A stretch of 64,000 nt of DNA from Cloeon dipterum (GCF_949628265.1 NC_088789.1:25103883-25167882), one strand, 5' to 3'; counted from the first letter of the stretch, positions 11,422 through 22,131 are shown. Numbers and translations: made by a program. Notes: generated from the letters alone by a model not told the origin.

Positions 11422-12395
11422 GATGTGCTATGAGAGCTTTAACCAGCACGGTTGGGAGAAACTTTATAAAATTCGCCAGAGATGCAGGCTATCGATTAAT
11501 TCAGATTAGATCCTTTCCTAAAGTTGAAAGGGATATTATGGAAAACGTTCAAGATTTTTCACGTTCTAGCTATGATATTGTCAATTTTAGGAATAGTCCT
11601 AAAATAATTTATTAACACACTCTTGAAATATGCAGGAAAGTAACAAATGATCACATTTCCATGTTTCAAAACTACCAATTTCTGTTGATGGATTAACGGC
11701 GGAAGGGCAAATACTTTGAATTTATTTTAATTTAGATGAGTTGAACAATCCGGTTTGCATTTTTATTGCTATTGCAATTCAAATGTCCCCCTAAAACATT
11801 AATAAACAAAATAGTTTATCTGAGACGGCCAAGAAAATTGGCTGCCAAAATCTGAGTCCACTGTCCACCCACAGCAATAAATTCATGAATTAGTTGGGGC
11901 GGGAGGTCAGGCGCGTGAGACAGACATTGGGTGGCAGGTTCTCTATAACTGATTGAGAAAATAACAAAAATATTATGAAATTTTGTTTTTTGTTTTTTAC
12001 AAATACAACGAAGAAAATAATACAGTATTTAGCAAATTCACTTACACGCGGTGTCAACTCACAAGCGCAGCATATTATTTAAAAAGGAACTACTTTTGTA
12101 TACTTGGTTTTACTCTTTTATACGCAGTGTCAGTCTCAATAATATGCCTTTATTGTGCTTTTATTGCCATTACACCATTTTGGTCTGCATTTTAATTCTT
12201 TGGATTTTGTACTATGGTGAGCTCATTCATTTAAGTTTCAAATTAAATGTTTTTTGTTGACATATTTTTAAATTTGAAATTGTACAGTGGTATCGAGCTT
12301 GTTTGGTCCGTTCGAGGAAGATTATTGTTTGACACCTGAGGAATACTGCAAGCAGAAAGATTTCGAGCCCTGTTACAAATATCTAACTATGATTA
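11422..12395 (+). repeat. Dispersed repeat R1, copy 2 (5' truncated)
   Basis: Matches R1 copy 1 from 5240 to 5970 and then 8987 to 9190 continuously. It therefore shows the state of R1 without the hAT insertion. Shared landmarks include TTTAACCAGCACG, GGAAAACGTTCAAGATTTTTC, the CCACCCACAGCAATAAATTC block and TTTGGTCCGTTCGAGGAAG. It lacks the first 330 bp present in copies 1 and 3. Confidence 0.75.
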
Positions 12396-12629
12396 AGACG
12401 AGGATGGACTGTGGCGAAAGCTGTAGAACGTAAAAGTTTTTGCCACTTTATTCTTTCTATTACATGCAACTATTAAAAATTCCTTTTCAGGCCATGGCAC
12501 CAAACACAAATTTGGGACACAAACAGGAACTACTTTTTATGTACTTTTATTAGCTCAGCCATAAATATTTTCCTAATTTTGTATTTAGTTTAATTGATGA
12601 ATACCTGTCGGTTGTTACGGATTAGAGAT

Positions 12630-13400
12630 TAGAGCGTATTCAAGAAAGGTTTTTCTGTTCCTGTCCTGACCTGTTCCGGGAAAAAAATTTCCTGTCCTGT
12701 CCTGTTCCTGTTCCAAAATTGGATTTCCGGTCCTGTCCTGTTTTTTTTTCTTAAATTTAATTCAAATTTACAAAATGGTCTTCTAATATTCTTCCATATT
12801 AATATTTTTTGGTTTCCTTTTAATTATTTGAAACTTCCATTTGACAGATTTTCTAAGCGTTTAAATTTTGATAGAGTATATAATTTCTAATTCATCTAAT
12901 TCCCCTTTATGAACAAAACGGAAAAAATAATATGCACCCCGCACAGAATTTAGTATCCAACAAAAAGTATTTCAAAAAGTGCTTAAAATGAAAAAGAATT
13001 GCAGAAAAACCCTAAAAATGTTATTTTTTGATACAGTTGATTGTTTCTGTAAAACGCTTGTTTTTTCGAACACCACTGACTATAATTTAAGAGTTGTGCA
13101 TTTTAATTAAAGCTTTAGAGCAAAATTGTAAACGTCGTCATAATTTTTAGGTTTTTTTGGAAAAATATTTATAGTTACATGAAAGAAAGTAAACATTGTA
13201 AGGCAGTATCAAAATGAAAAGTAATGCTGTCTATAAATGAGGTATATTTGATATAAAATAGACCAAGAATGGAATTGTTTTGAAACAAAATTCTTGTCTT
13301 GTCCTGTTCCTGAAAAATATTTTCCTGTCCTGCCGGAATTCCAGGAAAAAGCAGGAATTCTTGTTTCCTGTTTCAGTTTCCTGTCTTGGAATACGCTCTA
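12630..13400. mobile_element. hAT-type MITE, copy a (771 bp)
   Basis: Ends TAGAGCGTATTCAAGA and TCTTGGAATACGCTCTA form an inverted repeat. The flanking 8-bp target duplication TTAGAGAT is perfect (12622-12629 and 13401-13408). The subterminal parts are rich in CCTGTCCTGTTCC repeats, and there is no transposase frame. It is almost identical along its length to copy b at 49105-49876. Confidence 0.9.
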
Positions 13401-13408
13401 TTAGAGAT

Positions 13409-13774
13409 GCCCATCGCGTGTGAAATGATTACCAGAGAAAAATGCGATGACTCGTAGCCTGAACCAGACAAATTGAGGTCGGCGTTATTGTGTTTTCAAG
13501 CCACGATTTATGAGAGCACTATAGTCGGCTTTGTTGTAGTTACATAATAAATTAGGTGCAAACCAAACATCATATTTATTTTGAGCATATTATTTGGAAT
13601 CTATTTTAACATCAAAATAAAAAAAACCATTGTTTCTTTAAGAGCCGCCACAATTAAAAAAATCAGAGGTGAAGGTATAATACTGACAAGCTGAGATCCA
13701 AATATACATATTTTGAGCAATACTCCGATTAAAATTCACAATAACCAAAACAATAATTTGACTGAGCCCGCGAT
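13409..13774. other. Intergenic DNA, nothing recognised
   Basis: AT-rich sequence between the MITE and the 3' end of the small membrane-protein gene. No exon or repeat is supported. Confidence 0.4.
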
Positions 13775-14318
13775 CTATGGTTGAACCGGTTGGTTGTTAA
13801 GTAGTGCGATTCGTGGCCGTATCCAATAGTAAAGTTTCCAACACGTTACAATCACACTTATGAAAATGCAAAAACATGAAGCGTAGTAAGAACTTGTCAC
13901 CCGTGTAGTCGTAGGCATTTTCCTGAAAATTGTTATTTTTAGTAACTATATATGAAAAAATATTTGAAATCTTACCCTGATGCTATCTGTGGCAGCATAT
14001 TTTCCACAATATATCGGTCCACCTCCATTATGTTTTCAAAGAGGTCAGCACAGGATGCGTCGCTCAATGATGTCAGACATGCTTTAGCATTGCGAAGGTA
14101 CCATGTAGATGTTTGGTGACGCACTGCAAAATATTGAGGTACAGTCAAAATTAATTTTGATTTGTTTCTTGTAGCTAATATGCATATAGAAAAATTTGAA
14201 AACAAATTTTAAAACAAATTTGAAAACAAATTTTACCCCAGGCAACAGGGCCCAATGAAATAAGTAAGCCAAAAATTAATAATTTGAAGCGAGACTCAAA
14301 ATGCTCTAGTTCATCCAT
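13775..14318 (-). CDS. Unrecognised small protein with two membrane segments
   Basis: Three exons on the minus strand join in frame: 14318..14237, 14123..13976, 13922..13775 (82+148+148 = 378 nt, 125 aa), with GT-AG introns of 113 and 53 bp. The first exon gives MDELEHFESRFKLLIFGLLI, then a hydrophobic stretch to about residue 28. A mostly polar helix-like middle follows (LRNAKACLTSL, DLFENIMEVDRYIVENML). A second hydrophobic segment near residues 88-110 (SSYYASCFCIFISVIVTCWK) precedes a short tail ending NQPVQP. The layout fits a hairpin membrane protein, or a cleaved signal plus one membrane helix. I do not recognise the family. The clean splice phases are the main support; a chance chain cannot be excluded. 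Confidence 0.5.
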
Positions 14319-14639
14319 GTGTATCGCGATTGCTTCTCCGTGTACCTTCAAACCAATTAAATATCAACTAGCAACACTGCATGCGAGGTCAGTAGGGTAA
14401 TAGTGAGTTCTTTTTAGACTTTTTGAAAATATTGATGCATATTGTGAAATAATGCTGTCATGTAAACTTCTAAACATGTTTTTCAAAAATTAAAAAATAT
14501 ATATCCGTCGCACAGCGTGGCATATGAAGCAACAAAACTAAGGAAAAAGCGTTTGCTACAGAGGCCTAGTCTACACGAATTATTATTAATGCACTCATCA
14601 TTTGATGAATTTGAGGAAATTATTTTTCACACTACCACA

Positions 14640-15342
14640 AGAATTTGGGTTGATTTTGGCATTTCATTGCGAACGTTGCGTTTAGATCACTCAGGCAGCG
14701 TGCAAATCTCCACTAAATAACGAAAAAATATTTGTAAAAATTCAAAAAAGGGATAGTAAAATGAAGACAGCAACGGATGAGTAATTTTTTCAGCATCTAA
14801 ATTCAACACTATAGATGTTTTCCATTAATTAATCAAATATAGATGAAACTGTTTCGTCTGGGCGGTCGGACAATAATTCGGGGCTCGCCTTTACCCAGTT
14901 TCCCCTGCTTGCTCTTCCTCTTATTGTTCTTCAGTTTCCGCATCCGCAGGGCACGCAGTTGGTTTCTGGAAATCCTGCGACGGCCCGTGTGCGTGACGCT
15001 GACCGGACCGTCCGAGCCGATGGACAGCACGTGCTGCGCGTTGATGCCGCTGGACAGAACTAGCGCCGGCGGCAGCTGGTCGCTCACTTTGTTGCTGATC
15101 GCGTCCTCCTGTCTGTCGACCACGGACGCGAAGTTGAAACTGAACTGCTCCTTCAGATTGTACTCTTTGATCTATAGACAACATCAGGAAGACGCACTTT
15201 TTTATTGGTTGAGAAAAAAGCTAATTGTAAATTAAGGCAATAATTTAATTAATTGAATATTTTTAATACTAAACATCGATCTTATACTAAACTATTAAAA
15301 GGAATTTTAACCAATGGAACTCAAAAGTCGCTCAACAACGCA

Positions 15343-15398
<56 letters not shown>

Positions 15399-15545
15399 GC
15401 TCTTTTTAATTTAGATTTATTTATTACACTTGCCCTTTCGTGCGAATAAGAAATATTAAACGATTTTAACGTCTTAAACTGTGGAAGATCAGATATTAAA
15501 TTAAATTTTAATTACTATTTTTTAAATATAATATAACCAGTTTAA
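14640..15545 (-). pseudogene. Partial duplicate of the mindin gene (exons 5-6)
   Basis: Matches 41612-42415 of the mindin/spondin-2-like gene. The exon-5 copy (15171..14895, 277 nt) is nearly base-identical to the original (42076..41803, 274 nt) with one extra codon, and keeps both splice sites and an open frame. The exon-6 copy begins correctly after TTTAG near 14710 but a TGG codon has become TGA eight codons in, and the rest of the thrombospondin repeat is not readable. Exons 1-4 are absent. Introns match at roughly 95% near exon 5 and clearly less further out. It abuts R1 copy 3 on the right. Confidence 0.85.
15347..15396. repeat. (TA)n microsatellite
   Basis: About 25 TA units. The matching place in the original mindin intron (near 42246) has only a short ATATATAT run, so the expansion happened in the duplicate. 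Confidence 0.9.
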
Positions 15546-15553
15546 AAACAATA

Positions 15554-16075
15554 ATTATGCTAATTATAAGGTGCCTGCTGGCACAACAATATGCTGTGAT
15601 TTTATAATTTTTCCATATATATCGTGTGGTCCGAGTAACTAAAAGGAAAATAAGAATTTAATAACCTGTTTTATTCCAATATATTTATGTTCATTTAGCC
15701 ACATTAAATTTCTATAGAAAAGCTCATTCATACATGTTATGTGGTTTTTACGATCAAACTTAATGCTGACCCAAAAATTATAGCTGAATGAAGTACGGGT
15801 TTTAGAATTTGGTTTTATTCATGAAAAGATTAGGAACAACAACTCTGCAGCAGTGCTTGTTTCCGCTCTATCACAAATTACAATAAAGCTCAAACTTCAA
15901 ATCACTGGATCATATATTTTACAGTAAATTGTTTTCCTTATTTTTATATGGTCGAATACTTTGAAATTCAGTAGAATTCTATGATTGAGATGTGCTATCA
16001 GCTTTAATCAGCATGATTGGTGAAACTTCATAAAATGCGCCAAGAGATGCAACACAAACATATATATAGCTTTGT
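15554..16075 (+). repeat. Dispersed repeat R1, copy 3 (3' truncated)
   Basis: Matches the first part of R1 copy 1 (4907 to about 5300): shared start TATGCTAATTATAAGGTGCC, AAAAGGAAAATAAGAATTTA, and the TTTAATCAGCATGATTGG region. It ends near 16075, where the other copies continue. Confidence 0.7.
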
Positions 16076-16660
16076 TTTAAAAACTAATCGGCCTGAACTG
16101 CCCCAAGGCGCGGTGCGCGGCCGCCACCAAGAACCACCGATTGATGTATAAAATTATCCGTTCTTTATTTTGCCTCGAACGTTCAAGCGAGCACTGTTTG
16201 ACTTAAAGTATAGCTTCCACGCCCCAAACTGTATTTTTCCAATCACTGACTGGCACGTGACACCCCAAGTGGTGTCACATCCATCCCCGAGCTTCGAGGC
16301 GTCTTTCGCCGGCTCGGACAAGCAGACGGTTTCCTGGCCTCTGCCGAGCAGCATCTCTCCTGCGCCTCTGCCTACTTGTTGCCCCTCTTTTGCCTTGCCG
16401 CAGTCACAGTAAGAATTATATTGATCTTTGATCTTTCATTTTCAAAGTCTCGTCCGCGTAAACTTTAACTTCAGTAACGTAATAAGTGGTGAATTTCGCG
16501 ATCGAAAGTCTTTTTCTATCTGTCACTTAATTTCTAATAAGCACAACTTGTAATATCTCTATGCTATTTTAGCATATTATAAAATTAATTTTGATAAATA
16601 ACAATTGATAATGGAATGGATAGGTAATTAAGTTCATAAGAAGGCAATAATTAGATGCCA
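16076..16660. other. Intergenic DNA with an open frame of doubtful meaning
   Basis: An 80-codon plus-strand frame (16170-16412) and a 66-codon minus-strand frame (16354..16154) overlap in a moderately GC-rich patch. Neither resembles a known protein, and no splice partners were found. A perfect 8-bp inverted repeat GTGACACC/GGTGTCAC surrounds CCAAGT at 16257-16278. Confidence 0.3.
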
Positions 16661-16877
16661 AACTCAATACTTGTGCAATGATTATATGATTAATGAAAAA
16701 TTATATTTTTCTTGCTGGCTGGAACGCTCGCTTTTTCAAAATATCTTATTCAAGAAAAGGACGCATTTACTGGTCCTTTTCTGTATGATGTCCAGATGTG
16801 TTTTTCTAAGGAAATTATTATTGTGTACGACCAGGCTAAGCCAATGTGAAAATTTATCATTGCACAAGTATTGAGTT
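16661..16877. mobile_element. Small MITE-like hairpin element
   Basis: A perfect 22-bp inverted repeat bounds a 217-bp segment: 16661-16682 (starting AACTCAATACTTGTGCAATG) and 16856-16877 (its reverse complement). There is no coding capacity, and I could not identify a target-site duplication with certainty. Confidence 0.6.
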
Positions 16878-17922
16878 CATTTATTATTGGGTTTCCTTCG
16901 ATTTAATTGCCTATTTTATTGCAATATATTCATATAGAAAATGGTTTTATACTTGCTAAAGTAATAGCATAGGTATATTACAAACTCTCTGTTGTCTTTT
17001 TTCTTGACCAGCAATATAATTAAAGGAACGATAAACTAATCTGAAAATTTCATCATTCATTAATTAAAAAAGGCTCACTGAGAAGCCTTTTTCTGTTTTA
17101 AAGCTCATTGAATATTTTTGTAAGTGATATTACCGCGGCATGTCCTGATTATTCTCGGCTTGTGGCCTCTCATGGCTCTCGACGTTGAATAATTAAGACT
17201 GGCTCCGGGACTTATCAGGTCTTTACGAGAAACCTAAGTTCAACTGATCTTGTTTGGGCCCTCCTGGCCGTTGAAAGAATTAGAGCAAGAATTAAATAAT
17301 ATATATAAGAGACGACTGATCGTGAGAGACAGCCGCCGCGACGATGAGTTAAAGGGAGGGCGCGGCGGCAGCGAGAGTGCTCGGCGAGGCCAAGAAGTCG
17401 CTCCAGTTCTGCGGGCTGTAAGTTAAGGGGTCGGAGGGCACTAATTATGTATTTTGGTTTAGCTGTGTTGCAGATATTCGCAACAGTTTTGGTGCGTCAG
17501 AAGTGCGGGATATATTTTTAATTTTATCTCTTGAACCCCTTTTGTCAGCTGATTGCGGGACGCCGAATTCAGACTCGACCGAGCTACGCAGAACTGCTAC
17601 GCGATAAGTACCTATTTTAGATTTTAGCTTTAGTGAAGTTGGCTCATAATGAGTGGTTTTCAAAATTTCAACAAAATCAGCATGTTTTGTTGGTGCTGAA
17701 AATTTTCTAAGTCCGAGCAGAAAGAAAAGTGGAGCCTTATATTCATTTTCTCGTGTGATTGATTGGGTCGTGCAAAACCGATTATGCATTATTTTTCTTG
17801 AGCTTTATGAGATGTCCGGACTATCAAATGATTGCAATTCATCAATTTTTAAGCATTTTGACAGGTTTTTAAAGTTTTTTTTTAAATATTTTTCATCCTG
17901 TCCAACAATTTTCTGATTATAG
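16878..17922. other. Intergenic DNA with one possible terminal exon
   Basis: On the minus strand, after a plausible acceptor (CTTACAG near 17420), a frame reads PQNWSDFLASPSTLAAAAPS plus one residue and stops near 17352. It is GC-rich and protein-like but I could link it to no other exon. TATATATAA near 17300 could alternatively mark a plus-strand promoter. Nothing else is supported. Confidence 0.25.
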
Positions 17923-18045
17923 TGTAGCCTCGCTCAGGGTCTTGGGCGGGCGGGAAATCTACACAAAATATCTGACTTAAGTTCGATGTTAACTGGAAGG
18001 ACTGGTGAACACGGGAGAGAAAATCGCAACTTGTGTGAAGTGTAG
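17923..18045 (-). mobile_element. Fragment of LTR (gag-proximal end)
   Basis: Begins TGTAGCCTCGCTCAGGG and follows LTR-A/LTR-B for about 120 bp (ACTGGAAGGACTGG, GGGAGAGAAA). Similarity then stops. It is a truncated copy in the same orientation as LTR-B. Confidence 0.7.
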
Positions 18046-19249
18046 TCAGTTTAGAAAAAAAATCATTGATTGAGATATAAAGTAGAACTGAACAGGCAAG
18101 CAATAAAAATTATTTTGCATTGGTTGCTTTAGCAGTTGTTCATTGAGCTAATTGTTTCTTGAATTTAGCAACAGTTAAGTCCTGTACGATGTGAAATAGT
18201 GAACCAGGACAAAAACCAGTTTATTTAATTATAAAAAAGTAAACTATACACGGTTTGCCAGTGATTTTTTTTGCTTGATTTTGATTCCCTCTCCACTCGA
18301 TCTCGATGTATCAAATAGAATGCAAATTTTGAGCTGAATTTTCCTTCTGGTAAGATAAATTATACGATTCCAATGAGGAGATAGAGTTGGAAATTGGGTT
18401 AGCATATATGCTAGCCTTTGAGCCGTGCAGCATGGAAAAATTTAGGCTTTTAAAAATTTTCAGGTGAAATTAAAAGGGATTTTTCTTTCTTTTGCTGTAA
18501 AGCTCCAACAAATTTCTGTAACTGCATTGTTAAATGATTAAACAACAATTAAAACGTCAATGTTAAATTTTGAGCAATACATATAGAAGCAAGAAGTTTT
18601 CATTAAATTACTCTGAATCTGTTCTTGTTCGTGTGTATTTCAAGATTCCTTTATAAAAGTGGCTTGGTAACCTCATTTGCTGCTTAATACACTGTTGCAC
18701 TTTTTTGTATTGGGCTGATTTCGATAACATTAGGGGAAAATACAATTTTGTTTTAAATTTCAGTCAGTTAAAAATCGCTCCCTTTTTTGGAAGCTAATTG
18801 TAGCCTCGCTCAGGGTCTTGGAGGGCGGGAAAACTACACAAAATATTTGAGTTAAAGTGGAATGATAGTGATTATTTATAGCAAAGGAAATTAATTGCTT
18901 CCAGGGTGAGTAAAATTATGAAAATTTAATAGTGAGAAAACAAGAAAATTGCTTTTGAGTCTAGAAATAAATTTTTTTTCCAAAATTGCAGATTTTAAAA
19001 AGGGGTCTGTGTTTGGCTTCATTAAAATTCACCAGTTCATAGTAGCGTTAAATACTGCTTAACTTCAGAAATCTGATTAAATTTCCAGTTTTTCCCCCAC
19101 TCAGCAAATCTTTTTCAAATTTACCATTTCCAAAAAAAAAATCGTCTGAAAATTTCAGCTGGCCGTTAAAGAACGTTTAAAAATTTTTAGGCAAAAATAA
19201 AAATACCCAAAATTAAGTTCATTTAGTCAAGAATCATCTTAGGTACGAA
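18046..19249. other. Intergenic DNA with a short LTR scrap at 18799
   Basis: A second scrap of the LTR end occurs at 18799-18855 (TGTAGCCTCGCTCAGGGTC, then GGGCGGGAAAACTACAC). The rest is AT-rich without a supported gene. Reverse transcriptase, RNase H and integrase would be expected downstream of the protease in an intact element; none is recognisable here. Confidence 0.5.
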
Positions 19250-20074
19250 TCACATGCTTGGAGAGGCTGTAACAGAGCCGGTCTCGCTTGATGAATGGGT
19301 GATCGGCCGGCAAATCGGCGCCGCCGCGCGGTGGCCCTGCCCGCGGTTTATTATGCGCACATGCGGAGGAGTACTGGGTGAAAATAAAGTGGATGTATCT
19401 AATTCAGTATCCATTTCCTGCTGCCACATTTTTAGCACTAAGTCGAGCGTAGGTAATTGCTCTTGTACCTCCTGCTGTTGTTTTTGTATAAAGGCTTGTT
19501 GATTTGCTAGCCATACATTTACTTTGTCTGGAGGGCCTTGGGCCCCGGTCTCGTTGGCTATCAACGAGTGGACTTCTGTCTGATTGCGACGTTTTACTAC
19601 TGCTGGGTAAATTGCATTATGCGTTACGAATTCAGCGGGTAAAATATAATTTTGCCATTCGATGCGCCGCTGGCCGAAATTAATTTTGAGTTTAAGCTGA
19701 CTTGCGAATTCTGCTCCTATCAAACCGTACGTAACAGGGGAGCCTTCTTTCATTACTGTGAAATTTACAAAATTAATGAAAGTGCCCCATTTAACCAATA
19801 ATAAGATATCACCTTCTAATTCTAATTTCTTGCCTGTTAATTCAGACAAAGGCTGCGAAGGACGCAATTTTCCTCTTGCTGATTTGGGCAAAAATCCGTA
19901 GGGAATTAATGCTACTAAACTTGCTCCCGTGTCAAGAGCGAATTGGCCGGTAATGACATTATTTTCATGAAAAATTTGCATATTGAAATATATTCCGGAG
20001 CCGCGATGTTCTATCCTTGTAAGGTCCGTAGCATTGTAATTTTCTTCTGGGGTCCCTACAGAGTTAGGCACCAT
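19250..20074 (-). CDS. Retroelement aspartic protease (pro), -1 frame to gag
   Basis: A minus-strand open frame of 274 codons. The protease active-site motif DTGAS lies at about residue 48 (context QFALDTGASLVAL), with the second conserved block LIGAEFASQLKLKINFG about 75-80 residues later. It overlaps the end of gag by 19 nt in the -1 frame. The frame is also open upstream of its first ATG (20074) back to 20149, so production by ribosomal frameshifting rather than independent initiation is likely. A glutamine-rich tail follows the protease and the frame ends at 19250. Reverse transcriptase does not follow, so the element is 3' truncated here. Annotated as a transposon remnant, not a host gene. 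Confidence 0.85.
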   Translation of the reverse strand: MVPNSVGTPEENYNATDLTRIEHRGSGIYFNMQIFHENNVITGQFALDTGASLVALIPYGFLPKSARGKLRPSQPLSELTGKKLELEGDILLLVKWGTFINFVNFTVMKEGSPVTYGLIGAEFASQLKLKINFGQRRIEWQNYILPAEFVTHNAIYPAVVKRRNQTEVHSLIANETGAQGPPDKVNVWLANQQAFIQKQQQEVQEQLPTLDLVLKMWQQEMDTELDTSTLFSPSTPPHVRIINRGQGHRAAAPICRPITHSSSETGSVTASPSM

Positions 20075-20149
20075 TCGGATGCTTCCGGCGGCGTCTGGCC
20101 CATTGCGGGCCTGGCAAGGCCAGCCGGGCCCTCCCCGTGTTTTGGAGGT
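20056..20149 (-). promoter_or_regulatory. Candidate -1 frameshift window between gag and pro
   Basis: The pro frame is closed by TGA at 20152-20150 and open from 20149 onward, while gag ends with TAG at 20056; any -1 slip must occur in this interval. Within it the heptamer G GGC CCG (20131..20125) fits the X XXY YYZ rule in the gag reading phase. GGGCCCG is not a strong known slip site because the A-site codon is CCG, so assignment is tentative. Confidence 0.4.
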
Positions 20150-21975
20150 TCACCTTGGCGTGCCGCAGTTGGCTGACGTACCATGTTCACTTTGCGCGTG
20201 TTCTCCGTGTTTGGCACATTATCATGTCGCAACAGCCCTGTAGGATTTTGAGATTGAATCGGGGGGTTATTGCTGGAGACATTTCCTGCAAGATTGGTTG
20301 GCGGATGTGTATTAGGTTGGTGCGGAGGCTGCTGGGGCTGTTGTTGGGGCGGCGGAGGCCGTTGCTGTTGCTGCTGCTGCTGTTGACCGTGTTGATTGTT
20401 ATTTTTCTGTTTTTCTGCTTCCCATTTTCGACAGACTCGGTGGAAGTGCCCTTTCACTCCGCAGTAGTGACACGCTGAAGTTTTATGAGGGCAATAATTA
20501 CGGCGATGGCCCGTGGATCCGCATCCAAAACATGCATCAACGCGAGGAAAAGCGTTAGCGTCACCCCTTCCTGCATTGTTATTGCCCTGTTTGTTAAATC
20601 TCGGAGGAAGCGACTCAGGCGGTGGTATTTGTTGCTGCCGCTCTCGCCATTGTAACTCAGCAACTCGATCTTCTTGATACACCCGATCATGGTGAGTTCG
20701 CAAGTGTGGGGCCTGGTAAAATCTTCCGTAATTGCTCTCATAATGGGCCTCCTGTGGAGCAACGTCTCTTCTTTCAGCGTTGAAAAGCACATGTGTGGCT
20801 ACTTGGGCGGGATTCGAATGCCCTAGGGTGACAAAATTCACATCCGGTGTGGGCTCATGGGCTATCATCTGGGTCACAGCTTGCACTTTGCGTTTGTCAA
20901 CGACCTTAGGCAGGAATTCGTGGTTATGAGGGTCCACGCTATTGCTTAGCAATTGCTGCCGTTGCTTCAAAGCGGCTTCTTCTCTTTTGGCCAGCCGCAC
21001 CGCGTCCTCGAATGTCTTTGGCTGATTATGCCGGACGAAAGTTGCAAGTTCTGGGGTTAATCCAGTAATGAATACCCCGCGGGCATGCTGCATTACAATA
21101 TGCTGGTAATTTTCCTTTTCCTTACCAGCCACATCAGGGGGAATTGACGCTAATGCGGCAACGAGCACGCGTTGAGCAAAATCATCTACGCTCTCAGTGT
21201 GTTTCATGCGCAAATTCATTAACTCTTGATAAGATAACATTACGTCAGACGGAGGAGAATATTTTTCCAGCATTTTCTGCTTGAATTTGTCGTAATTGGT
21301 TTCATGAATTAACCCGGTGTAGCGCACAAAAGCGAGCGCCTTGTCGCGTAGCCGAGTGTGCGCGACCATTAATTTTACATCAGGAGAAACTCCGTAAAAT
21401 TTGGCCATTCGATCCAAGGTGTTAAAGAAGTCAGTGATATGATATTGCTCAGTGTGTCCAGGAAAGCTCTGGACTACATGAGTTAAGGTACCAAGTGCAC
21501 GCGACTCGCTCCCACTCAGGGGTCGTTTCTTGCTATCTTCCGGCAGTGCTGGTGTATCCGAATTATTTTCACTTTCGGGTTTTTCGCCGTTTTCGGCATC
21601 ATCGTAGGAAGAGCTTGAACTGTGCTCTGCAACTTCTGTGGGTTTTCCCGTAGGCTCGGTTTCTGACCTTTCGCCCTTTTCCGACTTAAGTCCTCCTGAC
21701 AGAAAACGTTTGGCTTTGATCCTTTTCCGCGAGTTGGATCTGCGCGCGTGGTGACCGCCTTCAAATTGAATTGACATTTTCTTTACGTATTCGGTCATTT
21801 GCTCCATTTGTTTGGACAAATTGGAATTTTCTCGCCGTAATCGGTCTTGTTCGTGATGCATATTTTCAATTTCCTTAACCAGATCTTCTGAATTAAGATC
21901 TTTCTCGTCTCCCGCGGACTTATTAGCCGCATGATTTAGATCCGAGTCGCTACCCGAAAAACCCGATGTCGCCAT
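20056..21975 (-). CDS. Retroelement Gag polyprotein with two zinc knuckles
   Basis: A minus-strand frame starting at ATG 21975 gives 639 aa (the frame is open to 22068, adding 31 residues; the inner ATG gives the more Gag-like start MATSGFSGSD). In order: a coiled coil near residues 30-75 (heptads around ENMHHEQDRLRRENSNLSK); a charged Ser/Glu-rich linker; a capsid-like helical region (TDFFNTLDRMAKFYGV to MRMKHTESVDDFAQRVL-type) resembling the Ty3/gypsy retrotransposon gag domain; two CX2CX4HX4C knuckles near residues 480 and 500 (CFGCGSTGHRRNYC, CHYCGVKGHFHRVC); and a Gln/Pro-rich tail with a polyglutamine run. The long frame is intact, suggesting a fairly recent insertion. LTR-B lies directly upstream. 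Confidence 0.9.
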   Translation of the reverse strand: MATSGFSGSDSDLNHAANKSAGDEKDLNSEDLVKEIENMHHEQDRLRRENSNLSKQMEQMTEYVKKMSIQFEGGHHARRSNSRKRIKAKRFLSGGLKSEKGERSETEPTGKPTEVAEHSSSSSYDDAENGEKPESENNSDTPALPEDSKKRPLSGSESRALGTLTHVVQSFPGHTEQYHITDFFNTLDRMAKFYGVSPDVKLMVAHTRLRDKALAFVRYTGLIHETNYDKFKQKMLEKYSPPSDVMLSYQELMNLRMKHTESVDDFAQRVLVAALASIPPDVAGKEKENYQHIVMQHARGVFITGLTPELATFVRHNQPKTFEDAVRLAKREEAALKQRQQLLSNSVDPHNHEFLPKVVDKRKVQAVTQMIAHEPTPDVNFVTLGHSNPAQVATHVLFNAERRDVAPQEAHYESNYGRFYQAPHLRTHHDRVYQEDRVAELQWRERQQQIPPPESLPPRFNKQGNNNAGRGDANAFPRVDACFGCGSTGHRRNYCPHKTSACHYCGVKGHFHRVCRKWEAEKQKNNNQHGQQQQQQQQRPPPPQQQPQQPPHQPNTHPPTNLAGNVSSNNPPIQSQNPTGLLRHDNVPNTENTRKVNMVRQPTAARQGEPPKHGEGPAGLARPAMGQTPPEASEWCLTL

Positions 21976-22131
21976 CGTGATATATCTCAATTGCTCACTT
22001 AAATTAGTTAATGTAATTTTTACTATGCAGAAAGAAATATTTCGACACGTTCTGATAACGAGTTGCAATCTTTTCCAAAGTCACCAGTTTAAATTCCAGT
22101 TCCCCTTAAGGGATGCCATTAAAATACACTA

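Noticed and set aside
18799..18855. Complete 3' LTR for the gag-pro element
   Set aside because: Only about 55 bp match the LTR end, and no target duplication pairs with the outer side of LTR-B; it is a scrap.
20137..20478. 113-codon plus-strand frame across gag
   Set aside because: Antisense of the Gln-rich and zinc-knuckle coding sequence; leucine runs come from CAG repeats read backwards.
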